Source: Sinorhizobium numidicum
GTDB taxonomy: Bacteria; Pseudomonadota; Alphaproteobacteria; Rhizobiales; Rhizobiaceae
Direction: 5' to 3'
DNA length: 64,000 nucleotides
Assembly: GCF_029892045.1 (NCBI RefSeq)
Contig: NZ_CP120368.1
Span: 1,920,001 to 1,984,000 of the forward strand
The position numbers and the translations under genes were made by a program. Numbering within the stretch: the stretch's first letter is position 1; each line of letters starts with the position of its first letter. This document shows positions 19,853 through 31,757 of the stretch, in pieces. The notes under the pieces were generated by a model. The model was not told the DNA's origin, did no database searches, and saw nothing but the letters and a program-made list of their open reading frames with translations.

Positions 19853-20767
19853 TCAGGGCAACGCTGTCAGAAACGCCTCGACCACCTTTGCCGAGTTGGA
19901 CGAGGCAAGGGCGAAGAATACACCCATCTCGTTTTCGCCGTCGCCGCCGCCGGCAAGGTCGGAGAGGCTGCGGAAAGCAATGAAGGGAATGCCGTTGCTG
20001 TAAGCGACGTGGGCAGTGGCGGCGCTCTCCATGTCGACAACCTTGGCTGCAAAGGTGTCGAAGGTGAACTCCCGGAATTTCGCATTATCGGCAAAGGTCT
20101 GCCCCGACACGCCATTGCCGCCGACGACGATGCGAGGTGGGCGGGCCAAACACTTTCCGGCGTCGGCGCAAACCTCGAGCGTCACTGTATCGGCGATCTT
20201 GCGGGCAATTTCGAGAAGCTTGCCGTCGACAGGAAACCAGAAGCGGTTTTCAGGCTCCTTGACGCCGTTGCGCAACACTTCCGTGTTTTTGGGGAAGATC
20301 ATGCCGAAATTCGAAAAAGGCGTTTCGATGAAACCGGGTGGCGTGAATTTCCCTTCCGTCTCCCGCGCGAAGACGGATTCCAGATATTGCCCCCATTGTT
20401 CGCTGACCACGACATCGCCGATGTTGAGCGAGGGGTCGACGCCACCGGCAATGCCGGAGAAAACGATCGTGGTGATGTTGAAATGATCAATTGCCTGCTG
20501 CGTGGTCATCGCCGCATTGACCATGCTGATACCGCTCAGAAATAGAACGACCTCCTTGCCTTGCAGCCTGCCGGTCACGAAGCGGCGGCCGTTGACCACA
20601 TGCTCTTTCGGCTGGTCGACGGCAGCTTTAAGCGTCTGCCATTCGGGGGCGAAAGCTGACATCACCGCGATGCGCGGCCGATCATCGAGAACGGTGGCGG
20701 CGCCTTGAACCTGTTGTGCCGTGAGCAGGCAGCCGAACGCCACGATAAGCAGTTTCATCAATCGCAT
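19853..20767 (-). CDS. Exported 5'-methylthioadenosine/S-adenosylhomocysteine nucleosidase-like protein
   Basis: The 304-residue product starts with a clear signal peptide (MRLMKLLIVAFGCLLTAQQVQGA). A PNP/UDP-phosphorylase-type nucleosidase domain follows: IAVMSAFAPEWQTLK, GIAGGVDPSLNIGDVVVSEQW, VVDMESAATAHVAYSNGIPFIAFRSLSDLAG. The glutamate in DMESAA and aspartate in RSLSD match the catalytic pair of MTA/SAH nucleosidases. Usual MTANs are cytoplasmic and about 230 residues; this one is exported and carries extra loops, one with a possible disulfide (EVCADAGKC). A periplasmic purine-nucleoside salvage role is inferred. ATG 20767 has GAGGAA upstream. Confidence 0.88.
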   Translation of the reverse strand: MRLMKLLIVAFGCLLTAQQVQGAATVLDDRPRIAVMSAFAPEWQTLKAAVDQPKEHVVNGRRFVTGRLQGKEVVLFLSGISMVNAAMTTQQAIDHFNITTIVFSGIAGGVDPSLNIGDVVVSEQWGQYLESVFARETEGKFTPPGFIETPFSNFGMIFPKNTEVLRNGVKEPENRFWFPVDGKLLEIARKIADTVTLEVCADAGKCLARPPRIVVGGNGVSGQTFADNAKFREFTFDTFAAKVVDMESAATAHVAYSNGIPFIAFRSLSDLAGGGDGENEMGVFFALASSNSAKVVEAFLTALP

Positions 20768-20947
20768 GCGGAGTTCCTCGTTGGTGACATGGCGACGCAA
20801 GCAACAGGCGTGCCATTCCTGTGCCGCCATCTCTACCGGAGGCGTGAAACGGCAAAGCCGGCCCTTGGCCGGCCGGCTTCATCAATGGATCGGTCCCTGC
20901 CGCTGGTCTCCGCTGCCGAAAATATCCCTCAGCGACGGAACGACGGA

Positions 20948-21463
20948 TCAGAACGGAATGTCGTCGTCGAGATCGCGCGAGAGATTGCCGCCTTGGTTCG
21001 ACTGGCCGCCCGCGCGTCCGCCGCCGGAGGATTGCCGCGGCTGGTCGTATTCCTCATAGCCGCCGCCGAACTCGCCGCCACCGCGGCTGACGCCGGAGCC
21101 ACCGCCCTCGCCGCGACCGTCGAGCATCGTCAGCGTCGAGTTGAAGCCTTGCAGCACCACTTCGGTCGAGTAGCGGTCGTTGCCGTTCTGGTCCTGCCAT
21201 TTGCGGGTCTGAAGCTGGCCCTCGATGTAAAGCTTGGCGCCCTTCTTCACATATTGTTCGACCACCTTGCAGAGGCCTTCGTTGAAGACGACGACGGTGT
21301 GCCATTCGGTCTTCTCGCGGCGCTCTCCGCTGTTGCGGTCTCGCCATGTCTCCGAGGTGGCGATGCGCAGATTGGCGATCGGCCGGCCGTCCTGCGTGCG
21401 CCGGATTTCGGGGTCGGCCCCGACATTTCCGATCAAGATCACCTTGTTGACGCTACCAGCCAT
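20948..21463 (-). CDS. ssb: Single-stranded DNA-binding protein
   Basis: SSB coats single-stranded DNA in replication, repair and recombination and recruits partners through its C-terminal tip. The 171-residue protein has the OB-fold domain ([42 protein letters not shown] through residue ~110), a Gly-rich flexible linker with Arg/Gln, and the acidic DLDDDIPF tip. ATG 21463 is preceded by GGGAAAAG. The gene diverges from uvrA, and the LexA box between them suggests SOS control of one or both, as in other bacteria where ssb and uvrA share a regulatory region. Confidence 0.97.
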   Translation of the reverse strand: MAGSVNKVILIGNVGADPEIRRTQDGRPIANLRIATSETWRDRNSGERREKTEWHTVVVFNEGLCKVVEQYVKKGAKLYIEGQLQTRKWQDQNGNDRYSTEVVLQGFNSTLTMLDGRGEGGGSGVSRGGGEFGGGYEEYDQPRQSSGGGRAGGQSNQGGNLSRDLDDDIPF

Positions 21464-21597
21464 GTCGCTTTTCCCGTGCTTTCCGCCGAACTGACGTTCG
21501 AGTTTCCAATATATCAGAAAACGCATCTTAACGGCCAGTCGCGGCCGATACGCCCCCGCATCGCGCATAATCCACAACAGATTTCGCTAGCTTACGG

Positions 21598-21627
21598 CTG
21601 ACATTTGTTCTTTTTTTGTTCTATAAT
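21598..21627 (+). promoter_or_regulatory. uvrA promoter with embedded LexA (SOS) box
   Basis: GTTC (21607-21610) and GTTC (21618-21621) form the direct repeat GTTC-N7-GTTC, the LexA target of alphaproteobacteria. It lies between a CTGACA -35 (21598-21603) and a TATAAT -10 (21622-21627), 18-nt spacing, where LexA would block RNA polymerase. The match to the box is exact. Confidence 0.85.
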
Positions 21628-21727
21628 TTCCCTATTATCCTGTCAACCGAATCGAATTGAGCCGCCTCTTTTGCGATTGCGCCTCGACACGGGCGCTGCC
21701 GTCATTACATAGGAGGCTTTCAACGAC

Positions 21728-24667
<2,940 letters not shown>

Positions 24668-24874
24668 GCGCAGGCCTAAGACAATAGAGCGTCTGCGCCT
24701 CCGGTTCGAGCTATCTGGTGCATCGGCACTTCGGCTGGGTACGTTCAGGAAATGGGTCGCTGTTCGAATCCGCTTCGGTCAGAATGGCCATCAATTGCAA
24801 ACCTCCGCCGGCAAATCACGCGGAACCAACAAGCAAGCGCGGCCAGAAGATGCGGCGGCCCCGAGGAGGAGACG

Positions 24875-25678
24875 ATGACAAAATCCGGAAAGATCCGCGT
24901 CGGTATCGGCGGCTGGAGTTTCGAGCCTTGGGAAGGCACCTTCTATCCGTCCGACCTTCCGAAGAAGCGGCAATTGCAATTTGCCGGCATGGAACTGCGT
25001 GCGATCGAGATCAACAGCACCTATTACAGCTCGCAGAAGCCGGCGACCTTCGCCAAATGGGCGGCGGACGTTCCCGATGGTTTTGTCTTCTCGCTGAAAG
25101 CCAGCCGCTTCGTGACGAATCGCAGGGTTCTCGCCGAAGCCGGTGAATCGGTGGAGAGGTTCCTTACTCAAGGCCTGACGGAACTGGGCGATCATTTAGG
25201 CCCCATTCTCTGGCAGTTTGCGCCGACGAAGAGGTTCGAACCGGAAGACTTCGAAGCTTTTCTGAAGCTTCTGCCGGAAAAGCAGGATGGCCTGAAACTC
25301 CGGCACGTGGTCGAAGTTCGTAACCCCAGCTTCCAGGCGCCGGATTTCGTGAAACTGCTTGAGAAGCACAAGGCAGCGGTCGTACTCGCCGAACATGCGG
25401 ACTATCCAATGATCGCCGATGTCACTGCAGACTTCGTCTATGCGCGCCTTCAAAAAGGCAGCGATGAGGTGAAGACCTGCTACCCTCCGAAGGAGCTCGA
25501 TCTCTGGGCCGAACGATTGAAGACGTTTGCGGCGGGTGGCGAGCCGGACGACCTTGAAAAGAGCGCGCCGGACCGCAGGGCCGACAACACGCCTCGCGAT
25601 GTCTTCGCCTTCTTTATCACCTCGGGCAAGGTCAATGCGCCGAATGGCGCGCGGGAATTGCAGAAGCGCGTGGACTGA
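24875..25678 (+). CDS. DUF72 (YecE-like) protein
   Basis: The 267-residue product matches the DUF72 family: the N-terminal strand RVGIGGWSFEPWEGTFYP, then AIEINSTYYSSQKPATFAKWAADVPDGFVFSLKASRFVTN, then GPILWQFAPTKRF, VVEVRNPSF and DFVYARLQ. The fold is a TIM barrel. The biochemical role of the family is not established, although some members sit near nucleases or Fe-S proteins. ATG 24875 has an ideal GAGGAGGA site. It follows uvrA by about 200 nt on the same strand but probably has its own start of transcription. Confidence 0.88.
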   Translation: MTKSGKIRVGIGGWSFEPWEGTFYPSDLPKKRQLQFAGMELRAIEINSTYYSSQKPATFAKWAADVPDGFVFSLKASRFVTNRRVLAEAGESVERFLTQGLTELGDHLGPILWQFAPTKRFEPEDFEAFLKLLPEKQDGLKLRHVVEVRNPSFQAPDFVKLLEKHKAAVVLAEHADYPMIADVTADFVYARLQKGSDEVKTCYPPKELDLWAERLKTFAAGGEPDDLEKSAPDRRADNTPRDVFAFFITSGKVNAPNGARELQKRVD

Positions 25679-26384
25679 TCGATGCTCCGCCTTTGACAGA
25701 CGCGCACGTACGGCGGCCGGACGATCAGCGTGATCCACAGTGAACAACGCGATTGGACCGGCCGCTCGCCTCTCGTAAGGCCGAATCAGAAAGAGCACCT
25801 CACATTCCGAGCTCCTCCGCAATCGCGGGTAGCGCTACGCCATGTCTTTACCTACTTTTTTACCCTTGAAAAATTTGATTTTCCGCCTGCCGCTGCGGCA
25901 TCGCCGCAGGCAAACAGCGGAAGTCCCTGATTTTCAACGGCTTGGTCGATGTCCCCGTTTTCCACAGCCGGTCCACACAAGATATAGCGCTCATACTTCC
26001 GTCACAAACCACCCCTTGACGCCTCGACGCGATTCACGGTTAATGGATTTCACGTTGCGACGGCGGCGGACCGGGAAGTTACGAGGCCGGTTCATCCCCC
26101 TAAATCGTCAGTCCTAGCATGCGAGCCACGCGGATAACGCCGCTTGGCAGCAGCAGGGGAATTTTGCGCGATTTTTGAGCGGCCGAAACGACATTTAGGC
26201 TGGCATGAAGGTTCTGTTAATACTATATTTAGTGTTTGCAGCCAGCATCATCACAAGATACAGGGCAACCCAGGCAATGGGTTCCTTCAAATGACGGAAG
26301 CTGGATCTGGCTGCGGGTATCCTCGCGGCCGGGCGGGGTTAACTGCGCCTTGGCTTGGCGCATGGCAACAAAGGACACGGGACA
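25679..26384. other. 706-bp region upstream of nrdJ
   Basis: No gene is visible. A perfect 7-bp hairpin, CTGCGGC-ATC-GCCGCAG, lies at 25893-25909. TTGACG (26016-26021) with GTTAAT (26039-26044) is a possible extra promoter. The sequence ACACAAGATATAGCGC (25975-25990) matches the NrdR consensus at 13 of 16 positions, but no second box lies at the usual distance. The conserved elements of a cobalamin riboswitch were looked for and not found. Confidence 0.5.
26200..26266 (+). promoter_or_regulatory. nrdJ promoter with paired NrdR boxes
   Basis: ATACTATATTTAGTGT (26220-26235) matches the NrdR consensus ACACWATATATWGTGT at 14 of 16 positions. TCACAAGATACAGGGC (26251-26266) matches at 11 of 16. 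They lie 31 bp apart, three helical turns, which is the usual NrdR spacing. CTGGCA (26200-26205) and CTATAT (26223-26228), 17-nt spacer, form a promoter whose -10 is inside the first box, so binding should repress. Transcription from here gives a leader of about 150 nt. Confidence 0.72.
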
Positions 26385-29300
26385 ATGCAGATCGAACGTC
26401 GTTTCACGAAGGCAGGGCAATCCGCCTATGCCGAGATAGATTTCCGCAAGGCGACGAGTGAGATCAAGAACCCGGACGGGTCGATCGTCTTCCGCCTCGC
26501 TAATATCGACGTCCCCGCGCAATTCTCCCAAGTCGCTGCCGACATCCTGGCACAGAAATATTTCCGCAAGGCCGGCGTGCCAGCAAAGCTGAAGCGCGTC
26601 GAGGAAAATGACGTGCCCTCTTTCCTGTGGCGCTCTGTACCTGACACGGATGCGCTGAAGGCGCTTCCCAAGGACGAGCAATACGGCTCCGAAACCGATG
26701 CCCGCCAGGTTTTCGATCGTCTGGCCGGCACCTGGACCTATTGGGGCTGGAAGGGCGGCTATTTCGACACGGAAGAAGACGCTGCCACCTTCCGTGACGA
26801 GCTTGCCTATATGCTCGCCACCCAGCGCGTTGCGCCGAACTCGCCGCAATGGTTCAACACCGGCCTGCACTGGGCCTATGGCATCGATGGTCCCGGCCAG
26901 GGCCACTTCTATGTCGATCCCTTCACCGGCAAGCTGACGAAGTCCAAGTCGGCCTACGAGCACCCGCAGCCGCACGCCTGCTTCATCCAGTCGGTCGCAG
27001 ACGATCTCGTCAACGAGGGCGGCATCATGGACCTCTGGGTGCGCGAGGCGCGCCTCTTCAAATACGGCTCCGGCACCGGCTCCAATTTCTCGCACTTGCG
27101 CGGCGAAGGCGAAAAACTCTCCGGCGGCGGCAAGTCCTCCGGCCTCATGAGCTTCCTGAAGATCGGCGATCGTGCCGCCGGCGCCATCAAGTCGGGCGGC
27201 ACGACGCGCCGCGCCGCCAAGATGGTCGTCGTCGATATCGATCACCCGGATATCGAGGAATATATCAACTGGAAGGTCAAGGAAGAGCAGAAGGTTGCCG
27301 CCCTCGTCACCGGCTCGAAGATCGTCGCCAAGCATCTGAAGGCGATCATGAAGGCCTGCGTCAATTGTGACGGCAGCGACGACGCCTGCTACGATCCCAA
27401 GCAGAACCCGGCTCTGAAGCGCGAAATCCGCGCCGCAAAGCAGGCGATGGTTCCGGAGAACTACGTCAAGCGCGTCATCCAGTTCGCGCGCCAGGGCTAT
27501 AAGGACATCGAGTTCAAGACCTATGACACCGACTGGGATTCGGAGGCCTACCTGACCGTCTCCGGCCAGAACTCCAACAATTCCGTCTCGATCAAGGATG
27601 ATTTCCTGCGCGCCGTCGAAGCCGATGGCGAATGGAACCTGACCGCCCGCAAGGACGGCCGGGTGCTGAAGACGCTCAAGGCCCGCGACCTTTGGGAGTC
27701 GATCTCCCATGCCGCCTGGGCCTCCGCCGATCCGGGCCTGCACTTCAACACGACGATGAACGATTGGCACACCTGCCCCGCGGCCGGCCCGATCCGCGCG
27801 TCGAACCCGTGCTCGGAATACATGTTCCTCGACGACACGGCCTGCAATCTCGCCTCGCTGAACCTGATGCAGTTCAAGGATGCCGCAACGAAGCGGATCA
27901 ACATCGGCGATTACGAGCATGCCGTCCGCCTCTGGACGATCGTGCTGGAAGTCTCGGTGATGATGGCGCAGTTCCCATCCCGCGAGATCGCCGAGCTCTC
28001 CTATGAATACCGCACGCTCGGCCTCGGCTACGCCAATATTGGCGGCCTCTTAATGTCGTCCGGCATTCCTTATGACTCGGCCGAAGGGCGTGCCATTGCC
28101 GGTGCGCTGACCGCCATCATGACGGGTGTTGCCTATGCCACCTCGGCCGAGATGTCGGCCAAGCTCGGCCCCTTTCCGGGCTTTGCCCCGAACCGCGACA
28201 ATATGCTGCGCGTCATGCGCAATCATCGCCGCGCGGCTTACGGCGAAACCTCCGGCTATGAGAACCTCTCGGTCAACCCGGTTGCGCTCGTCCATGCCGA
28301 TTGCCCGGACCAGGAACTGGTTGCTCATGCCAAGAGCGCCTGGGACAAGGCCGTCGACCTCGGTGAGAAGCATGGCTACCGCAATGCCCAGGCGACAGTG
28401 ATCGCGCCGACCGGCACGATCGGCCTCGTCATGGATTGCGACACCACCGGCATTGAGCCCGATTTCGCGCTGGTCAAGTTCAAGAAGCTCGCCGGCGGCG
28501 GCTATTTCAAGATCATCAACCGCGCCGTTCCGGAGGCGCTGCGCACGCTCGGCTATTCGGAAAGCCAGATCGCCGAGATCGAGGCCTATGCTGTCGGCCA
28601 CGGCAATCTCAACCAGGCGCCGGCAATCAACCCTGCGACGCTGAAGGGAAAGGGCTTCACCGATGAGAAGATCGAGGCGGTCAACGCCGCGCTGAAGTCC
28701 GCCTTCGACATCAAATTCGTCTTCAACCAGTGGACGCTCGGCGCCGACTTCCTGAAAGGCACGCTGAAGGTCAGCGACGAGCAGCTTGCCTCGATGGATT
28801 TCAACCTGCTCGAGCACCTGGGCTTCTCGAGGAAGGACATCGAAGCCGCGAACATCCATGTCTGCGGCGCGATGACGCTCGAAGGCGCGCCTTTCCTCAA
28901 GGCCGAACACCTGCCGGTCTTCGATTGCGCCAATCCCTGCGGCAAGATCGGCAAGCGCTACCTTTCGGTCGAAAGCCACATCCGCATGATGGCGGCCGCC
29001 CAGCCCTTCATCTCGGGCGCCATCTCCAAGACGATCAACATGGCGAACGAGGCGACCGTCGAGGATTGCAAGAACGCCTACATGCTTTCCTGGAAGCTGG
29101 CACTGAAAGCCAACGCGCTCTACCGCGACGGCTCAAAGCTGTCGCAGCCGCTGAACGCCTCGCTGATCGAGGATGAAGAGGACGAGGAGGCGCTCGAAGA
29201 GCTGATGCAGGCACCGGCCGCCGCCCAGGCCGTCGCCATCACCGAGAAGATTGTCGAGCGGGTCATCGAGAAGGTCGTGCGTGCCCGCGAAAAACTGCCG

Positions 29301-30176
29301 AACCGCCGCCAGGGGTATACCCAGAAGGCAATCGTCGGCGGGCATAAGGTCTACCTGCGCACCGGCGAGTTCGGCGACGGCCGTCTCGGCGAGATCTTCA
29401 TCGATATGCACAAGGAAGGTGCCGCCTTCCGCGCAATGATGAACAACTTCGCGATCGCCATCTCGCTCGGCCTGCAATATGGCGTGCCGCTCGAAGAATA
29501 TGTGGAGGCCTTCACCTTCACCAAGTTCGAGCCGGCCGGCATGGTCCAGGGCAATGACGCGATCAAGAATGCGACGTCGATCCTCGACTACGTGTTCCGC
29601 GAACTCGCCGTTTCCTATCTCGGACGGCACGACCTTGCTCACGTCGACACCTCGGACTTCAGCAACACCGCACTCGGCCGCGGCATTCAGGAAGGCAAGA
29701 CCAACCTCGTCTCCACCGGCTGGACCCGCGGCTACAAGCCGACCATCGTTGGCGGCACGGGAGAGCGTTCGGAGCCGAAGGGTGCGTCGACCGCTGCGCC
29801 CGCCCGCGCATCCGGCGGCGCCACGGTCACCTCGATTGCCGGCAATGCCGTCCGCAAGCTGGAACCGGCAGTCGCGGCTGCAACCTCCGAAGTCGTCGCC
29901 TTCAAGCGCGACTATGAAGAGCGCGCCGCCGAACTCGCCGAGGAGATAACCGAAGAAGTCGAACAGGAGGTAACCGCCCTCTTCTCCGACAAGGCCGCCG
30001 CCGAAGCCGCATCCGCCAAGTCCGACGCGAAAAAGGTCGAAGCCGAACGCCGCGCCCGCTCGATCATGCAGGGCTACACCGGCAACATGTGCTCCGAGTG
30101 CCAGAACTTTACGATGGTCAGGAACGGCACGTGCGAGAAGTGCGACACATGCGGTGCGACAAGCGGGTGCAGCTAA
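26385..30176 (+). CDS. nrdJ: Class II (adenosylcobalamin-dependent) ribonucleotide reductase
   Basis: The enzyme reduces ribonucleotides to deoxyribonucleotides using a thiyl radical made with coenzyme B12, and is oxygen-independent. The 1263-residue protein has the rhizobial NrdJ layout: an N-terminal ATP-cone-like/helical part, the ten-stranded barrel with [53 protein letters not shown] and [21 protein letters not shown], and a C-terminal zinc-ribbon with CSECQNF and [13 protein letters not shown] that supplies shuttle cysteines. ATG 26385 is preceded by AAGGA. It appears monocistronic, with NrdR boxes upstream. In S. meliloti this is the essential reductase, which ties DNA synthesis to cobalamin supply. 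Confidence 0.97.
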   Translation: MQIERRFTKAGQSAYAEIDFRKATSEIKNPDGSIVFRLANIDVPAQFSQVAADILAQKYFRKAGVPAKLKRVEENDVPSFLWRSVPDTDALKALPKDEQYGSETDARQVFDRLAGTWTYWGWKGGYFDTEEDAATFRDELAYMLATQRVAPNSPQWFNTGLHWAYGIDGPGQGHFYVDPFTGKLTKSKSAYEHPQPHACFIQSVADDLVNEGGIMDLWVREARLFKYGSGTGSNFSHLRGEGEKLSGGGKSSGLMSFLKIGDRAAGAIKSGGTTRRAAKMVVVDIDHPDIEEYINWKVKEEQKVAALVTGSKIVAKHLKAIMKACVNCDGSDDACYDPKQNPALKREIRAAKQAMVPENYVKRVIQFARQGYKDIEFKTYDTDWDSEAYLTVSGQNSNNSVSIKDDFLRAVEADGEWNLTARKDGRVLKTLKARDLWESISHAAWASADPGLHFNTTMNDWHTCPAAGPIRASNPCSEYMFLDDTACNLASLNLMQFKDAATKRINIGDYEHAVRLWTIVLEVSVMMAQFPSREIAELSYEYRTLGLGYANIGGLLMSSGIPYDSAEGRAIAGALTAIMTGVAYATSAEMSAKLGPFPGFAPNRDNMLRVMRNHRRAAYGETSGYENLSVNPVALVHADCPDQELVAHAKSAWDKAVDLGEKHGYRNAQATVIAPTGTIGLVMDCDTTGIEPDFALVKFKKLAGGGYFKIINRAVPEALRTLGYSESQIAEIEAYAVGHGNLNQAPAINPATLKGKGFTDEKIEAVNAALKSAFDIKFVFNQWTLGADFLKGTLKVSDEQLASMDFNLLEHLGFSRKDIEAANIHVCGAMTLEGAPFLKAEHLPVFDCANPCGKIGKRYLSVESHIRMMAAAQPFISGAISKTINMANEATVEDCKNAYMLSWKLALKANALYRDGSKLSQPLNASLIEDEEDEEALEELMQAPAAAQAVAITEKIVERVIEKVVRAREKLPNRRQGYTQKAIVGGHKVYLRTGEFGDGRLGEIFIDMHKEGAAFRAMMNNFAIAISLGLQYGVPLEEYVEAFTFTKFEPAGMVQGNDAIKNATSILDYVFRELAVSYLGRHDLAHVDTSDFSNTALGRGIQEGKTNLVSTGWTRGYKPTIVGGTGERSEPKGASTAAPARASGGATVTSIAGNAVRKLEPAVAAATSEVVAFKRDYEERAAELAEEITEEVEQEVTALFSDKAAAEAASAKSDAKKVEAERRARSIMQGYTGNMCSECQNFTMVRNGTCEKCDTCGATSGCS

Positions 30177-30231
30177 TACGTGGATAAGTAGTAGTAGCGC
30201 AAGATTTCATTCGCGTAGTTTAGCGTAACTA

Positions 30232-30259
30232 CCCCACGGTGATTGAATTCGCCGTGGGG
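30232..30259 (+). terminator. Hairpin after nrdJ
   Basis: CCCCACGG (30232-30239) and CCGTGGGG (30252-30259) form a perfect 8-bp stem with a 12-nt loop, 56 nt past the nrdJ stop. The following bases (ACTTTG) are a poor T-run, so termination may be only partial or Rho-assisted. Confidence 0.5.
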
Positions 30260-30419
30260 ACTTTGAAGGATTGCGGATTCAGCTCATCGAACGATCGCGC
30301 GTACATTCCTCTTCTAAAAGCGTTGGGTTTTATCGCCGGATGGTAAACCGACATCGCGTTATCACTCCTATCGAGACACTGGTGCGCTCGGCCGAATTCT
30401 CTTATACATTGGAACGGAT

Positions 30420-30495
30420 GGGGTCGTAGCTCAGTTGGGAGAGCGCCGCAATCGCACTGCGGAGGTCGAGGGTTCGACTCCCTTCGACTCCACCA
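30420..30495 (+). tRNA. tRNA-Ala (anticodon CGC)
   Basis: The 76-nt sequence folds as a standard tRNA: acceptor GGGGTCG with CGACTCC (one G-U pair), D arm GTAGCTCAGTTGGGAGAGC, anticodon stem CCGCA/TGCGG with loop ATCGCAC, T arm GAGGGTTCGACTCCC, and an encoded CCA end. The anticodon CGC reads the alanine codon GCG, which is common in this GC-rich genome. No integrated element is seen at its 3' end. Confidence 0.95.
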
Positions 30496-30631
30496 GGTTC
30501 TTTGTGTCCAGCCCGGAGACATAGGTAACAGAACGTACATAAGACATGGGTGACAATCTCGTGCAACGGATGGTCGATGCTTGCACGGTTCTCTGTTCCA
30601 GGGCGGTATGACCTTGAGGCGGCGTCGTTAA

Positions 30632-31120
30632 ATGTCTGATCCTATTATCGAAAGCATTCCGGCAGATCCCAATGCCGACGATATCCGCGCCATCGTCGCG
30701 ACACTTGACGCCTACAACAACGCCAACAGCGGCATGGCCGACCGGCCGGGCTTCGCCGTGCTCATCCGCGATCCGGAAACGCGCGCCACCATCGGCGGGC
30801 TTTATGCCACCGACGGCTATGGCTGGGCGTTCGTCAGGTATCTGGCAATCCCGGAAGAATATCGCGGATCGGGCCTTGGCAGACGGCTGATCGCCGAGGC
30901 GGAGACGATTGCCAAGGCGCGCGGCTATGTTGGTATGTGGCTCGACACGTTCGAGTTCCAGGCGCGGCCCTTTTATGAAAAGCTCGGCTTCGAGCTCTTC
31001 GGCGAGTTGGAAGGCGGATCGGGCGCTATCCCGCGCTATTTCCTGAAAAAGCGCTTCCGACGGCGGCCGTTTGCAACCGTTGAGGAAGCCTCACGCGGCT
31101 CTCCTCCAGATTCCTTTTAA
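30632..31120 (+). CDS. GNAT-family N-acetyltransferase
   Basis: The 162-residue product has the GNAT fold. A first strand pair is followed by VRYLAIPEEYRGSGLGRRLIAEAETIAKARG, whose RGSGLG loop is the acetyl-CoA pyrophosphate site. The ARPFYEKLGFELFGELEG motif follows near residue 115. A basic C-terminal tail (KKRFRRRP) is unusual but short. The acetyl acceptor is unknown. It follows the tRNA gene by about 140 nt, with no partner gene. Confidence 0.88.
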   Translation: MSDPIIESIPADPNADDIRAIVATLDAYNNANSGMADRPGFAVLIRDPETRATIGGLYATDGYGWAFVRYLAIPEEYRGSGLGRRLIAEAETIAKARGYVGMWLDTFEFQARPFYEKLGFELFGELEGGSGAIPRYFLKKRFRRRPFATVEEASRGSPPDSF

Positions 31121-31181
31121 TCGAACGACCGCCGGTTTTTGACTAGCGGGACGCTTCCAGCGACGTGTCCGGACCGGGCAA

Positions 31182-31298
31182 TCACCTCGGTGGAACAATG
31201 CCGCGGTAATACTGCCCTTCGCCACCGACGTAGCCGACTCGGTTTTGCGAGCACGACGCGAGAGTTGCGACTGCGAGCAACAATATGATGATGCGCAT
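31182..31298 (-). CDS. Tiny predicted lipoprotein A (38 aa)
   Basis: This short gene is below usual length cut-offs. It encodes a signal peptide and lipobox (MRIIILLLAVATLASCSQ, with Cys16 as the expected lipidated residue) and then 21 residues ending GGEGQYYRGIVPPR. A GAAGG ribosome site lies just upstream of ATG 31298. A paralogue lies 272 bp upstream in the same orientation and shares the N-terminus, the GEGxYYxGIVPP ending and about 20 bp around the ribosome site. Conservation between the copies at the protein level supports a real gene. Function is unknown; a small outer- or inner-membrane lipoprotein is predicted. Confidence 0.72.
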   Translation of the reverse strand: MRIIILLLAVATLASCSQNRVGYVGGEGQYYRGIVPPR

Positions 31299-31435
31299 AG
31301 GCCTTCGTCCCTTTCCTAACGGATTGACGGCCATTGATATTCTGCCATCCGCGCAGGATCAATTCCCTTCCTTGTGATAGCGGCTATCGTTTCGGCCTCT
31401 TAACGGCCGGCGACCCGCAAGTGTTCAAAATGCTT

Positions 31436-31570
31436 CTACAATTGAGTTGGCGGCACAATGCCCGGGTAGTAATCCCCTTCCCCGGAGTGGTACTGAGAAG
31501 TGGTTGTCCGTCCTGTTTGCGAGCACGCACACAGGGCAGAGAGCGCTAGCAATAATACGATCATGCGCAT
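31436..31570 (-). CDS. Tiny predicted lipoprotein B (44 aa), paralogue of A
   Basis: The product begins MRMIVLLLALSALCACSQ, a signal peptide whose Cys16 follows a lipobox-like LCAC, and ends in SGEGDYYPGIVPPTQL. It differs from its neighbour mainly in the Thr-rich middle (TGRTTTSQYH). The ribosome site (GGAAAGGACGAAGG before ATG 31570) nearly matches that of the other copy, and an ATCCTGCGC element lies at a similar distance upstream of both. This points to a tandem duplication that included regulatory DNA. The family is not one I can name. Confidence 0.72.
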   Translation of the reverse strand: MRMIVLLLALSALCACSQTGRTTTSQYHSGEGDYYPGIVPPTQL

Positions 31571-31757
31571 AGACCTTCGTCCTTTCCCAATTGACTGACG
31601 TTGCCTGATGCTCTTGCATTTGCGCAGGATTTGGCGCTGTTTCTCTTCGCTGCGGCCACGATTGTACTATGTTGCTCAACCGGCGGTATAAAAAAGATTG
31701 GGTCGATGAATAAGCACGGCTTTTCGCAGGCGGCGGCCAGGCTGCCGGCGCGCCGCC

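Noticed and set aside
25730..25980. Possible DnaA boxes or origin (TCCACAG-type motifs)
   Set aside because: There are only two imperfect motifs, with no cluster, no AT-rich unwinding region and no origin-linked genes.
25679..26384. Cobalamin riboswitch before nrdJ
   Set aside because: A B12-dependent enzyme made this worth checking, but the conserved B12 box and core elements are not present; cobalamin riboswitches usually control B12-independent isozymes.
30229..30540. Open frame with SRRESNPRPPQCDCGALPTELRPHP
   Set aside because: This is the well-known false translation across the complement of a tRNA gene, here tRNA-Ala at 30420-30495.
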